Positions 16,320 through 28,250 are shown, counted from the first letter of the stretch. The stretch: DNA of 64,000 bases from Stenotrophomonas sp. NA06056 (GCF_013364355.1 NZ_CP054931.1:124001-188000); one strand, 5' to 3'. The notes: a model not told the origin generated them from the sequence alone. Made by a program: numbers and translations.

Positions 16320-16955
16320 ATGTCAGTTGCAGGACAGTTCCTGGCCGGCGTGTTGCTGGTCTCGGGAGCGGCCACTGCGTGGGCCGCGCCGGCTTTGCCG
16401 GCACCGCAGGAGTTCTATTTCGACAGCGACGCCGCTGCCGCGCCGATCACGGTGGTGCAGGGTGAAGGCGAAGACTTGGTGGCACAGCTGCTGAAGCACC
16501 GCGAGCGTGGCCGCAAGGGGCTGGAAGCCACGGCGCAGCTGGCGTCGGTGGCCATCGCGCAGGGGCGCGCGGAACTGGGCGACAAGCTTTATCGCGAGGC
16601 ACTGGCTGAAGCGCCGGTGCAGAGCGCGCTGGGCCGCAGCGTGCGCTGGAACTATGGCTGGGACCTGTTGCGGCAGGGCCAGGCGCTGGCCGCGCTGGAA
16701 CAATGGCAGGCCGCTGCCAGCACCCTGCGCAGCAACCCCGGCTGGGTGCCACCCAGCTATGCGTTGGCGCTGTGGCGGGCTGGCCAGCAACAGGAAGCGG
16801 TGAAGTGGTATGCCGCCGCGGTACGGACCGAGCCGGGGCAATGGCGTGACAGCAGTCGGTACGCGCAGTTGCTGCCGGGCTGGCGCGATGACGAACGCGC
16901 GACGTTGGCCGAAGTGCAACAGGCCTGGGCGGCCGCGCCACCTGCCTGGCCCTGA
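16320..16955 (+). CDS. Exported tetratricopeptide-like protein
   Basis: The protein has 211 residues. It starts at ATG 16320 with GGGGGA about 7 nt upstream. A Sec signal peptide covers about residues 1-23 (GVLLVSGAATAWAAPA). The mature part is helical with TPR-like spacing: LASVAIAQGRAELGDKLYREAL, then NYGWDLLRQGQALAALEQWQ and YALALWRAGQQQEAVKWYAAA. Probably periplasmic, with a protein-binding role. I do not recognise a named family. It stands alone, divergent from the oxidoreductase gene. Confidence 0.8.
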   Translation: MSVAGQFLAGVLLVSGAATAWAAPALPAPQEFYFDSDAAAAPITVVQGEGEDLVAQLLKHRERGRKGLEATAQLASVAIAQGRAELGDKLYREALAEAPVQSALGRSVRWNYGWDLLRQGQALAALEQWQAAASTLRSNPGWVPPSYALALWRAGQQQEAVKWYAAAVRTEPGQWRDSSRYAQLLPGWRDDERATLAEVQQAWAAAPPAWP

Positions 16956-17042
16956 GGGTGGGGGTTCGGCCGGGTTGCACCCGGCACCCGCAGAGGCCAG
17001 AGCTACAGCCAAAGCCAAAGCCAAAGCGGCTTGCTCGGGGAT

Positions 17043-17146
17043 GGCGGGGCGGTGTGGACAGGCAGGACACGCCGTAAACCCATCCATGGGGGCTCGATGG
17101 CGCCATCCATGGCGCCAACGGTCCTGCCTGCCCACACCGCCCCACC
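17043..17146. repeat. Long-stem palindromic repeat, copy B
   Basis: Arms 17043-17068 and 17121-17146 pair over 26 bp with two positions that become G-U in RNA. The interior matches copy A base for base across CATCCATGG and GATGGCGCCATC. Stem changes relative to copy A (TGGGTGGG to TGGACAGG) are compensated on the other arm. Confidence 0.85.
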
Positions 17147-17170
17147 TCTGACAGACTCCCGCTGCTGTTG

Positions 17171-19775
<2,605 letters not shown>

Positions 19776-19812
19776 GTGCCGTAGATCTCCATCCCTTTAT
19801 TGGAATCCCGCA

Positions 19813-20289
19813 ATGCGCGAACTGATCCTGCTCCGCCACGCCCATGCCGAACCGGCCACCACCGGCCAAGCCGACCTCGACCGGCCGTTGTCGCCGGTGG
19901 GGCTCGCTGAAGCCGAAGCCGCCGGCAAGTGGCTGAAGGAAAACAACCTGCTGCCGGACTGCGTGCTGTGTTCACCGTCGCGGCGGACCCGCGAAACCCT
20001 GGAAGCAGTGATGGCGGCCATCGGCTATGTCGAAAAGCGCCTCGAAGACCGTATCTACGAGGCGACCCCCGGCACCCTGGCGGCGCTGGTGGACGAGCGC
20101 CGCGACCTGGATCGGGTGCTGATCGTCGGCCACAACCCCGGGCTGGAGCAGTTGGTGGCGCTGATGACTGATGGCACCAGCAGTGATTACCGCGGCATGC
20201 CGCCGGGCGGCGTGGCCGTGCTCGGCTTCGCCCGTGAGGCAACGATCGAGCCGGGCGTGGCCAGCCTGAACGCCTTCTGGTGGCCGTGA
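19813..20289 (+). CDS. sixA: Phosphohistidine phosphatase SixA
   Basis: The protein has 158 residues. The catalytic RHG-type motif is LILLRHAHAEP, with His9 as the phospho-acceptor and a second conserved histidine in VLIVGHNPGLE. Length and motifs match E. coli SixA, which dephosphorylates the histidine of phosphotransfer domains such as NPr or ArcB. The YceI-like gene follows 4 nt downstream, so the two are likely co-transcribed. Confidence 0.92.
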   Translation: MRELILLRHAHAEPATTGQADLDRPLSPVGLAEAEAAGKWLKENNLLPDCVLCSPSRRTRETLEAVMAAIGYVEKRLEDRIYEATPGTLAALVDERRDLDRVLIVGHNPGLEQLVALMTDGTSSDYRGMPPGGVAVLGFAREATIEPGVASLNAFWWP

Positions 20290-20293
20290 GCCG

Positions 20294-20911
20294 ATGAGGG
20301 TGGCGTTGCCGGGCCGCTGCCTGCTGCCAGTCGTGCTGGCGATCGGCCCGGCCTGGGCCGCTGCACCGCCACCGACCGCGCTGCCGGCAGTCGTGGCCGA
20401 GTCGCCGCGTACGCTGCAGCTGGATATGGTGCGCTCGCAGATCGGTTTCGAAGTCCGTACCCGTTTCGGCCAACGCATCGAGGGGGTGTTCCCACGTTTC
20501 GAGGGGCGCATCGAGGTGCTGTCCGATGGACGTCACCAGGTCCACCTGAAGATGTTCACCCGCACTGTGGAGATCCCCGGCAAGGACCGCTATACCGGCT
20601 GGATGCGCGGCCCGGAGTTCTTCGACGCCGGCCGTTACCCCTTCGTGGAGTTCGACTCGCTGCCGTACTGGCCGGAGACCGTCACCGATGGTGGTGGCAT
20701 CAACGGCCGGCTGACCCTGCGCGGCATCAGCCATCCGGAGACGCTCAAGGTCGAGAAAGCGGAATGTGCCCGACCCGGCTATGATTGCGACGTCGTCAGC
20801 CGCGGTACCGTGCAACGAGGCCGGTACGGCATGGACAGCTGGCAGCTTGCCTTGAGTGACCGAGTGACTTTCGTACTGCGTGCACGTCTCAGTGAGGCGT
20901 CGAAACCGTGA
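20294..20911 (+). CDS. YceI-family periplasmic lipid-binding protein
   Basis: The protein has 205 residues with a signal peptide of about 23 residues (LPVVLAIGPAWAAAP). The lipocalin-like YceI pattern is present: SQIGFEVRTRFGQRIEGVFP, FEGRIEV, and the late INGRLTLRGISHPETL. YceI proteins bind polyisoprenoid or amphiphilic molecules in the periplasm. Its stop overlaps the GTG start of the next gene (GTGA). Confidence 0.9.
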   Translation: MRVALPGRCLLPVVLAIGPAWAAAPPPTALPAVVAESPRTLQLDMVRSQIGFEVRTRFGQRIEGVFPRFEGRIEVLSDGRHQVHLKMFTRTVEIPGKDRYTGWMRGPEFFDAGRYPFVEFDSLPYWPETVTDGGGINGRLTLRGISHPETLKVEKAECARPGYDCDVVSRGTVQRGRYGMDSWQLALSDRVTFVLRARLSEASKP

Positions 20912-22971
20912 ATCCATTGCTGCGTGTACTGGTGCTGGCAACGGTGTTGCTGGGCAGCGGCTGCGCGTCGCTGTCGCATGCCCAGCGGGATCGCGCCGAG
21001 GCGATCGCCGTACAGGCGCGCTCGACCCAGGTGGATTGCCAGCAGCCCGACCGCTGCGCGTTGGACTCGCCGCTGCGGGCCCTGGCCGGCCGGGCGTTCA
21101 GCGAATCGACCCCGGAACAGCCGCGGCACTACGCCACCTTGCTGGACGAAGGCGAAGGCGCGCTGGTCGCGCGCCTGAACCTGCTGCGCAGCGCGACCCG
21201 CAGCATCGACCTGCAGACCTACATCTTCGACAAGGATGACAGCGCCCGCCTGGTCATCGACGAGCTGCTGGCGGCGTCGCGTCGCGGGGTGAAGGTGCGG
21301 CTGCTGATCGACCAGCTTTCGGCGATCTCCGACCTGCAGATCCTCGGCGCACTGGCCGGTGCCCACGAGAACTTCCAGCTGCGGGTCTACAACCCTACCT
21401 TCGGCAAGGCCCGGCTGAACTACTTCGATTATGCCGGCAGCGTGCTGTGCTGCTTCCGCCGCTTCAACCAGCGCATGCACAACAAGCTGCTGGTGGTCGA
21501 CGATGCGATCGGCGTGGTCGGTGGGCGCAACTACCAGGACGACTATTACGACTGGGATCGCGAGTACAACTTCCGCGACCGTGACGTGCTGATCGCCGGC
21601 CCGGAAGCGCGCGCGATGGCGGCCAACTTCGATGCGTTCTGGCGCGCGCAGCGCAGCGTCCCGGCCGAGCGCCTGAACGATGTCGGCCGGACCCTGCTCA
21701 AGCAGGGCGTGCCGGTGCTGCCGCCCGCACAGTTCCGCAGGCCGGAACGGGTGGAGCGGGTCAGCGAGGAAGCCAATGACGTCGACTTCGTCACCCGCTC
21801 GTTCGTGGACACCGCCTTGCCGGTCGCTTCGGTGCGCTATGTGGCCGACCTGCCGCGCAAGCACCGGCGCGAGCGCGCCGACGCACCGCTGGCCGGGCAG
21901 CACGTCACCGAGCCACAGCTGGATGCACTGATCTCCAGCGCGCAGCACGAAGTGATCCTGCAGACGCCCTACCTGGTGCTGTCCAAGCCGGCGCAGAAGC
22001 TGTTCCGCGAACTGCGCAAGCGCCCGCAGCCGCCGCGCGTGGTGGTGTCCAGCAACAGCCTGGCCGCTACCGACAACCCGATCGTGTATGCGCTGTCCTA
22101 CAAGTACAAGCGGCGCAACATGCGCGAGCTGGGCTTCAACATCTTCGAGTTCAAGCCGTTCCCGCTGGATGCCCCGGTCGATTACCGAAACCTGCTGCCC
22201 GACCCGATCGCGGCACCGGGCAGCGATACCGGCCGCAATCCGTTGATAGGTGGCAGCGCAGCGGGCAGCAATGCCGGTGGCGGTGGCGGTGGCGGTGGTG
22301 ATGTGGTGGCCGCTGCGGATGTGGACAGCCCGCCGGCGCGGGTGATCCATCCGCGTACCGGCAGCGCCTATGAGAATGGCCGTGCGCGTCGGCGTGCCGC
22401 TGGCAGCGAAGTCGAGACTCGCCTGCTGCGTACCGAAACGCGGCCCTCGTTCCTGGGCAGCAAGGCGGTCAACAAGCCGCTGCCGGTCACCCGCAAGGGC
22501 GCGCGCATGGGCCTGCACGCCAAGTCGCTGGTGGTCGACCGCCGCATCGGCGTGGTCGGTACCCACAACTTTGATCCGCGCAGCGAGAACTACAACACCG
22601 AAGGCGCTGTGATCATCGACGATCCGGCCTTCGCCGAGCAGCTGGCGCAGAGCATCCTGCGCGATACCCATCCGCAGAATTCCTGGACGGTGGCACCGCG
22701 TGCCAAGCCGCCGGTCCTGTCCGGCCTCAACTACAGTGTCGGCAAGGCCTCCGAGGCGCTGCCGATTCTCGACTTCTGGCCGTGGCGCTATGCCACCGAC
22801 TACGAGTTCAAGCCGGGCCCGGACTGCCCACAGCCCCTGCCGCGGCAGAGCGCCGATTTTCACCGTTGCTATGTCGCGGTGGGCGACTTCCCCGAGGTCA
22901 ACGTCGGGCCGAAGTGGCTGCTGGTACGCATGTTGACGGCATTCGGCGCCGGTCTCGTTCCCATCCTCTGA
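20908..22971 (+). CDS. Phospholipase D / cardiolipin synthase-like lipoprotein
   Basis: The protein has 687 residues and begins with a GTG that overlaps the yceI stop. The leader ends in a lipobox, LLGSGCAS. Two HKD motifs are present: MHNKLLVVDDAIGVVGGRN (about residue 190) and LHAKSLVVDRRIGVVGTHN (about residue 535). Between them, about residues 445-475 form a poly-Gly/Ala/Asp insert that is not typical of the family. By family it hydrolyses or transfers phosphatidyl groups at the envelope, and two HKD motifs make one active site. Cardiolipin synthase ClsC-like activity is the likeliest role. Confidence 0.88.
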   Translation: MNPLLRVLVLATVLLGSGCASLSHAQRDRAEAIAVQARSTQVDCQQPDRCALDSPLRALAGRAFSESTPEQPRHYATLLDEGEGALVARLNLLRSATRSIDLQTYIFDKDDSARLVIDELLAASRRGVKVRLLIDQLSAISDLQILGALAGAHENFQLRVYNPTFGKARLNYFDYAGSVLCCFRRFNQRMHNKLLVVDDAIGVVGGRNYQDDYYDWDREYNFRDRDVLIAGPEARAMAANFDAFWRAQRSVPAERLNDVGRTLLKQGVPVLPPAQFRRPERVERVSEEANDVDFVTRSFVDTALPVASVRYVADLPRKHRRERADAPLAGQHVTEPQLDALISSAQHEVILQTPYLVLSKPAQKLFRELRKRPQPPRVVVSSNSLAATDNPIVYALSYKYKRRNMRELGFNIFEFKPFPLDAPVDYRNLLPDPIAAPGSDTGRNPLIGGSAAGSNAGGGGGGGGDVVAAADVDSPPARVIHPRTGSAYENGRARRRAAGSEVETRLLRTETRPSFLGSKAVNKPLPVTRKGARMGLHAKSLVVDRRIGVVGTHNFDPRSENYNTEGAVIIDDPAFAEQLAQSILRDTHPQNSWTVAPRAKPPVLSGLNYSVGKASEALPILDFWPWRYATDYEFKPGPDCPQPLPRQSADFHRCYVAVGDFPEVNVGPKWLLVRMLTAFGAGLVPIL

Positions 22972-22981
22972 AGGTAGCTGC

Positions 22982-23416
22982 ATGACCCAGGTATTCCGCG
23001 AAGCCGTTTCCGTCGAGCAGCTCAATGCTCTCAGCCACAACACCGCCATCAGCACCCTCGGCATCGTCTTCAGCGCCGCTGGCGAGGACTGGTTGCAGGC
23101 AACCATGCCGGTGGATGAACGCACCCGCCAGCCGTACGGCATCCTCCACGGTGGCGCCTCGGTGGTGCTGGCCGAAACCCTGGGCAGCAGCGCCGGCAAT
23201 CTCTGCGTGGATACCGCCAAGCAGATCTGCGTGGGCCTGGAGATCAACGCCAACCACGTACGCGCCGTGCGTTCGGGGACGGTCACCGGCACCGCGCGCG
23301 CGGTGCACGTGGGCCGCAGCACCCAGCTGTGGGAAATCCGCATCGAGGACGAGCAGGGCCGGCTGGTCTGCATCTCGCGGCTGACCCTGGCCGTGGTGGC
23401 CGCCGGGCACGGTTGA
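22982..23416 (+). CDS. Hotdog-fold thioesterase (YdiI/MenI/PaaI group)
   Basis: The protein has 144 residues. The 4HBT signature PYGILHGGASVVLAETLGSSA places the catalytic Glu in AETLG. The strand GLEINANHVRAVRSG matches menaquinone or aryl-CoA thioesterases. It starts 10 nt after the phospholipase gene, with GGTAG upstream of the ATG. Substrate (aromatic or fatty acyl-CoA) cannot be told from sequence. Confidence 0.9.
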   Translation: MTQVFREAVSVEQLNALSHNTAISTLGIVFSAAGEDWLQATMPVDERTRQPYGILHGGASVVLAETLGSSAGNLCVDTAKQICVGLEINANHVRAVRSGTVTGTARAVHVGRSTQLWEIRIEDEQGRLVCISRLTLAVVAAGHG

Positions 23417-23535
23417 GCCTTGGCGGCAGCAGTAACGGCGGCGGAACCCAGCGTTCCCCGCCGATGGCCGCTGTCAATGAGACTTATGGCCGAATTCGGC
23501 TGGCAGCGATGGCAGCCCTCCGGTATCGTGCGCGG

Positions 23536-24327
23536 ATGACTTCCCCCACTCCGGCCCCCCGCGGCGGCGTGGCGCGTGTGTGCCGTTACCTGTACCGCGT
23601 ACCGCTGCTGTTGGTCCACATCACCGTGTTCCTGCCGCTGATCCTGATCGGCATGCTTCCGCCATGGGGCGAGCTGCGCGTGGGCGACGATACCTTCGGC
23701 GCCAAGGTGGTGAACCTGTGGCAGGGCGGGCTGATGTGGATCTTCGGCTTCCGCCTGTCGCGTGTCGGCCAGCCGCTGCCAGGCGCGGTGCTGTTCGTCG
23801 CCAACCATGTCAGCTGGGTCGATATCTCCATCCTGCACAGCCAGCGCATGATGGGCTTTGTCGCCAAGCGTGAGATCGCCAGCTGGCCGGTGGTCGGTTG
23901 GCTTGCTGCGCGCGGCCAGACCATTTTCCACCAGCGTGGCAACACCGAATCGCTCGGTGGGGTGATGCAGGTGATGGCCGACCGACTGCGCGCCGGCAAG
24001 GCCGTGGGCGTGTTCCCGGAAGGGCGTACCCGCGGCGGCCACGACGTCGGCCCGTTCCATGCGCGCATCTTCCAGGCGGCAGTCGAAACCAGCGTGCCGG
24101 TGCAGCCGGTGGCGCTGGTCTATGGCCTGCACGGCGATGCACAGACCATCGTGGCCTTCGGCCCGGGCGAGAGTTTCTTCGCCAATTTCCTGCGCCTGCT
24201 GGGTGAACCGGCGCGGCATACCGAAGTGCATTTCCTGGAGCCGATCGGCACCCTGGACCTGGAAGGCCGTCGACGCATCGCGGAAACCTCGCGCGCGCGC
24301 ATCGTGGCGGCCATGAGCGGGGATTGA
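23536..24327 (+). CDS. 1-acyl-sn-glycerol-3-phosphate acyltransferase (PlsC-like)
   Basis: The protein has 263 residues starting at ATG 23536. The HX4D catalytic motif is NHVSWVD and the substrate-binding motif is GVFPEGRTRGG. An N-terminal hydrophobic segment at about residues 20-42 anchors it to the inner membrane. It acylates lysophosphatidic acid or a related lysolipid. It sits 4 nt before the yheT-like gene and close to a phospholipase D gene, so the run looks like a lipid group. Confidence 0.9.
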   Translation: MTSPTPAPRGGVARVCRYLYRVPLLLVHITVFLPLILIGMLPPWGELRVGDDTFGAKVVNLWQGGLMWIFGFRLSRVGQPLPGAVLFVANHVSWVDISILHSQRMMGFVAKREIASWPVVGWLAARGQTIFHQRGNTESLGGVMQVMADRLRAGKAVGVFPEGRTRGGHDVGPFHARIFQAAVETSVPVQPVALVYGLHGDAQTIVAFGPGESFFANFLRLLGEPARHTEVHFLEPIGTLDLEGRRRIAETSRARIVAAMSGD

Positions 24328-24331
24328 GGGC

Positions 24332-25369
24332 ATGGTGGCCGTGTTTCCGCCACCGACCCTCGACGCTGATGCGCCGATGCTCACTGCGTCCGACTACCAG
24401 CCGCCGCGCTGGCTGCGCAATCCGCACCTGCAGTCGATGCTCAGCTCCAGCCGCATGCGCCTGCAACGTGGCCTGCTGCTGCTGGCCGCCACCGGCGCGG
24501 TCAGCGAGGAGCTGATCCTCGATGGTGGCGAGGGCGTGCGGCTGCAGGGCTGGCACAGCCATGTCGAAGGGCGCGAACCGCGTGGCATCGCCCTGCTGCT
24601 GCACGGCTGGGAAGGCAGCGCCGAATCCAGCTACATGCGCATGGCCGCTGCCCGCATGCTGGAGCAGGGGTTCGACGTGGTGCGGCTGAACTTCCGCGAC
24701 CACGGCAACACCCACCACCTCAATCCCGGCATCTTCCACTCCAACCTCATCGACGAAGTGGTGCATGCCGCGGGCGATGTCGCCCAGCGCTGGCCCGATC
24801 TGCCGCTGGTTGCGGCCGGCTACTCGCTGGGTGGCAACTTCGTGCTGCGGCTGGCCCAGCGCGCGCCGGCCGCGGGTGTGCCGCTGCAGCACGTGGCCGC
24901 AGTCTGCCCGGTGCTGGACCCGGGGCTGACCATGGAGAACATCGAGAACGGCCCGGCGATGTACGACTGGTACTTCCGGCGCAAGTGGGCCGGCTCACTG
25001 CGCCGCAAGCGCGATCTGTTCCCCGAACTGAGCGATTGCGACGACCGCGTGCTGAACCTGGACATCCGCTCGCTGACCGCCTGGCTGGTCGAACGGCACA
25101 CCACGTTTGGCTCGTTGCAGGCCTACTTCGATGGCTACTCCATCGCCGGCGACCGCCTGTCCACGCTGCAGGTGCCCGCAGATATCCTGATGGCGCAGGA
25201 CGACCCGGTGATCCCCTACGCGACGTTCCGCGATTGGCAGCTGCCGCAGCAGGCGCGGCTGGAAACCGCCTGCTGGGGCGGCCACTGTGGCTTCCTGGAA
25301 AACTGGCGCGGCGATGGATTCTCCGAACGCTGGGTCGCACAGCGTCTGCGGCGCGTCCTGCCGGGCTGA
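24332..25369 (+). CDS. yheT: YheT-family alpha/beta hydrolase
   Basis: The protein has 345 residues. The nucleophile elbow is GYSLGGN, the oxyanion region LLLHGWEGS, and the late Asp/His region includes DDPVIPY and GGHCGF. The start YQPPRWLRNPHLQSM is the YheT/ABHD1-3 signature. These are esterases or lipases of uncertain substrate. It follows plsC-like by 4 nt in the same direction. Confidence 0.9.
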   Translation: MVAVFPPPTLDADAPMLTASDYQPPRWLRNPHLQSMLSSSRMRLQRGLLLLAATGAVSEELILDGGEGVRLQGWHSHVEGREPRGIALLLHGWEGSAESSYMRMAAARMLEQGFDVVRLNFRDHGNTHHLNPGIFHSNLIDEVVHAAGDVAQRWPDLPLVAAGYSLGGNFVLRLAQRAPAAGVPLQHVAAVCPVLDPGLTMENIENGPAMYDWYFRRKWAGSLRRKRDLFPELSDCDDRVLNLDIRSLTAWLVERHTTFGSLQAYFDGYSIAGDRLSTLQVPADILMAQDDPVIPYATFRDWQLPQQARLETACWGGHCGFLENWRGDGFSERWVAQRLRRVLPG

Positions 25370-25425
25370 ACCGGCACCGGTGCTCGGCCCGCTACAATGC
25401 GGGTTTGACCTTGAACCGGACGGCC

Positions 25426-27504
25426 ATGCAAGACCAGATCCTCCAAGCGTTGCGCCAGAACGATGCCGGCCAGGCCGTGCAGCTGGCCCAGGCGTGGACC
25501 CGTGACGAACCCGGCAAGGCCGAGGCCCACCGCTGGCTGGCGCTTGCGCTGCAGCAGCAGGGCCAGGCCGAGGCCGCGATGGAGGCACTGCAGCAGGCGC
25601 TGCAGCTGGCTCCCGATGATGCGCAGCTGCACCTGCAGCACGCCGGCCTGTTGCTGGCGCTGCGCCAGTTCGAGGGCGCCGATGAAGCCCTGCTGCGTAC
25701 CACCGGGCTGGACCCCAATGCGTTCCCGGCCTACCTGATGCAGGCGCACCTGGCCGTGGGCCGCAATGATTTCGACGAGGCCCAGCGGCTGTCGACCCTG
25801 GCCTCGCGGCTGGAGCCGGACCATCCGGAACTGCTGACCATCGATGGCATGGTCGCGCTGCGCCGTGGCGATGCAGACCGCGCGCTGGCGCTGTTGTCGG
25901 CGGCCAGCCAGGCGCTGCCGGACGATACCCGCGTGCTGTACGCACTGGGCTTTGCCTATCTGGGCAAGGACATGCTGGCGTTCGCCGAGCAGGCGTTCCG
26001 TCGCGTGCTGGCCTTGAACCCGAAGATGTCCTCGCTGCACGGCATGGTGGTGCAGTTGGCACTGCGCCAGGGCAACGTCGAGGCCGCCGCCGAGGCAATG
26101 CAGCAGGCGCTGCAGGAGCCGGAGCTGGACGTGCCGCCGATGCGCCGCCTGGCCGGCGAACTGGCACTGCGCAGTGGCCAGCCGCTGCAGGCGCTGGAGC
26201 ACCTGCTGCCGCTGCTGGAATCGCTGCAGGGTGATCGTCAGGTGCTGCAGTTGCTGCTGATGTCCTGGCAGCGCCTGGGACGCGAAGATGAAGCGCGCGC
26301 GCGCCTGGATGGTGCACTGGAAAGCAACGACCAGCTGCATGACCTGTGGCTGGCGCGACTGGCCGTGGAAGACGTCGGCAGTGCCGGCGCGGTGGCCACC
26401 GTGGAACGTTGGATGGCAGCGATGCCTGGCCACCTGCCGGCGCTGGAAGCGCGCATGCGCCTGCATGACATGGCTGGCGAGCACGAGCAGGGCGAAGCCG
26501 TCGCCGAGCGCATCACCACCCTGGAACCAGGCCGCGTCAGCGGAGAAAGCCGTCGTGTCGAGGGGCTGCTGCAGCGTGACCCGGCCGCCGCCGTGGAGCG
26601 TGTGCAGGCCTTGATCGCACAGGCACCGGAGGGACACCGCGCCGACCTGCGGACCTGGCTGGGCGAGATCCAGGACCGCGCCGGGCAGCCGGAGGAAGCG
26701 CTGCGTACGTGGATGGCGCTGCAGACCGACCAGGCCTCGCAGCGGCTGCCGCTGCCGCCGCAGGCCAAGGCACCGCCGAGCTGGCCGGAGATGGCCAGCA
26801 TCGACGAAGCGACGCGTGACAGCGGCTCGGCACCGATCTTCCTGTGGGGCGCCCCGGGTTCGGGCGTGGAGCGCGTAGCGACCGGCCTGGCGGCTGCCAG
26901 CCCGGTACTGCGCAGCGACCGTTACACCGCCACGCCACCCGACGATGCCTTCCAGAACTACAACACGCTGCAGGACCTGGCGTCGGGCGTGCTGAGCCCG
27001 GAACGCCTGGTCGAGCGCTGGCGCGAACACCTGCCGGCCCGCGGCCTGGAAAGCGACACCGTGATCGACTGGCTGCTGTGGTGGGACAACGCGCTGTTGT
27101 GGGCATTGCGCCCGCAGCTGCCGCAGGGCCGCCTGCTGCTGGTGCTGCGCGACCCGCGCGACATGCTGCTGGACTGGATCGCCTATGGTGCCGCTGCGCC
27201 GCTGGCGATGACCTCGATGGCCGAAGCCAGCCAGTGGCTGGTGCGTTCGCTGACCCAGATCGCCGCGCTGCACGAGGAGGATCTGTATCCGCACGTGCTG
27301 CTGCGCATCGACGACATCGGCAACGATGCACATGCGATGGCCGACCTGCTGGGCCGCGTGTTCGGGCGTCCGATGCCGCCGGCTGCACAGCTGGGCGCAC
27401 CGCGCCTGCCTGCCGGCCACTGGCGCAGGTATCGCGACGTGATGGGCGCCGCGTTTGCCCAGCTCACCCCGGTCGCGGTGCGATTGGGTTACCCGGAAGA
27501 GTGA
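25426..27504 (+). CDS. TPR protein with C-terminal sulfotransferase-like domain
   Basis: The protein has 692 residues from ATG 25426. Residues 1 to about 440 are consecutive TPR units (for example AHRWLALALQQQGQAEAAME). A C-terminal domain starts near 465 with the nucleotide-binding loop FLWGAPGSGVERVATGLA. It continues with VLRDPRDMLLDWI, the PAPS-binding Arg/Ser-type motif of tetratricopeptide sulfotransferases. Members are widespread in proteobacteria, and tyrosine- or protein-sulfating activity is only inferred. A TACAAT -10-like hexamer (25393-25398) precedes the gene by about 28 nt. Confidence 0.85.
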   Translation: MQDQILQALRQNDAGQAVQLAQAWTRDEPGKAEAHRWLALALQQQGQAEAAMEALQQALQLAPDDAQLHLQHAGLLLALRQFEGADEALLRTTGLDPNAFPAYLMQAHLAVGRNDFDEAQRLSTLASRLEPDHPELLTIDGMVALRRGDADRALALLSAASQALPDDTRVLYALGFAYLGKDMLAFAEQAFRRVLALNPKMSSLHGMVVQLALRQGNVEAAAEAMQQALQEPELDVPPMRRLAGELALRSGQPLQALEHLLPLLESLQGDRQVLQLLLMSWQRLGREDEARARLDGALESNDQLHDLWLARLAVEDVGSAGAVATVERWMAAMPGHLPALEARMRLHDMAGEHEQGEAVAERITTLEPGRVSGESRRVEGLLQRDPAAAVERVQALIAQAPEGHRADLRTWLGEIQDRAGQPEEALRTWMALQTDQASQRLPLPPQAKAPPSWPEMASIDEATRDSGSAPIFLWGAPGSGVERVATGLAAASPVLRSDRYTATPPDDAFQNYNTLQDLASGVLSPERLVERWREHLPARGLESDTVIDWLLWWDNALLWALRPQLPQGRLLLVLRDPRDMLLDWIAYGAAAPLAMTSMAEASQWLVRSLTQIAALHEEDLYPHVLLRIDDIGNDAHAMADLLGRVFGRPMPPAAQLGAPRLPAGHWRRYRDVMGAAFAQLTPVAVRLGYPEE

Positions 27505-27514
27505 GGAGCATCCG

Positions 27515-28126
27515 ATGCAACTGAGCAGTCACAGCCTGGTCAACGGCGCGCCGATCGACCGTGAGTTCGCCGCCGGCGATGCCGACGGCTTCGCCCCCGA
27601 CCGCAACCCGCACCTGGCCTGGAGCGGCGTGCCCGACGGCACCCGCTCGTTCCTGCTGGTGTGCGTGGACCCGGACGTGCCGACAGTGCCGGAGACGGTC
27701 GGCCGCGATGACATGAGCGTGCCGCGTGACCAGCCGCGCGGCGATTTCGTGCACTGGGTGATGGCTGACATCCCGGCTTCGGTGCAGGAGATCGCCGCGG
27801 GCAGCTGCAGCGATGGCTTCGTAGTGAAGGGCAAGACCGCGCCGGCCGGCCCGGCCGGCAGCCGCCAGGGCCTGAACGATTTCACCGGCTGGTTCGCCGG
27901 CAATCCGGACATGGCCGGTGATTACCTCGGCTACGACGGCCCGTACCCGCCGTTCAACGACGAGCGCATGCACCGCTACTTCTTCCGCGTGTTCGCGCTG
28001 GACGTCGCCTCGCTGCCGCTGCCGGAGCGCTTCACCGCCGCGGATGCGTACCGCGCCATGCACGGCCACGTACTGGCCGAAGCGGCGCTGCACGGTACCT
28101 ACACCTTGAACCCCGCATTGGCCTGA
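27515..28126 (+). CDS. PEBP family protein (YbhB/YbcL type)
   Basis: The protein has 203 residues. The phosphatidylethanolamine-binding signature is present: FLLVCVDPDVP, RGDFVHWVMADIP, YDGPYPPFNDERMHRYFFRVFAL. It starts at ATG 27515 with GAGGAGC upstream, 10 nt after the TPR gene. No signal peptide is seen, so it is cytoplasmic. The gene ends just before a SMAG pair and a terminator shared with a convergent gene. Confidence 0.92.
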   Translation: MQLSSHSLVNGAPIDREFAAGDADGFAPDRNPHLAWSGVPDGTRSFLLVCVDPDVPTVPETVGRDDMSVPRDQPRGDFVHWVMADIPASVQEIAAGSCSDGFVVKGKTAPAGPAGSRQGLNDFTGWFAGNPDMAGDYLGYDGPYPPFNDERMHRYFFRVFALDVASLPLPERFTAADAYRAMHGHVLAEAALHGTYTLNPALA

Positions 28127-28143
28127 GCGGGCAATGTGCTTCT

Positions 28144-28210
28144 GTAGAGCCGAGCCCATGCTCGGCTGCTTTTCCCGATAGACAGCAGCCGAGCATGGGC
28201 TCGGCTCTAC
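28144..28210. repeat. Inverted pair of SMAG palindromes
   Basis: GTAGAGCCGAGCCCATGCTC (28144 on) and its complement ending in CTAC (28210) form an almost perfect 27-bp inverted repeat around a 13-nt spacer. Each half is itself a hairpin. It sits between convergent genes and could act in mRNA stability. Confidence 0.85.
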
Positions 28211-28224
28211 AACGCACAACGAAG

Positions 28225-28250
28225 AAGGGCGACCTCGCGGCCGCCCTTTT
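28225..28250. terminator. Bidirectional terminator-like hairpin
   Basis: AAGGGCG (28225-28231) pairs with CGCCCTT (28242-28248) and is followed by T residues on the plus strand. The stem flanks the stop of the minus-strand META gene and would terminate both it and the PEBP gene. The same 28-nt sequence recurs at 28823-28850. Confidence 0.75.

Noticed and set aside
20779..24384. A 1201-codon minus-strand frame across yceI, phospholipase, thioesterase and acyltransferase genes
   Set aside because: It crosses several real genes and their boundaries. No recognisable domain.
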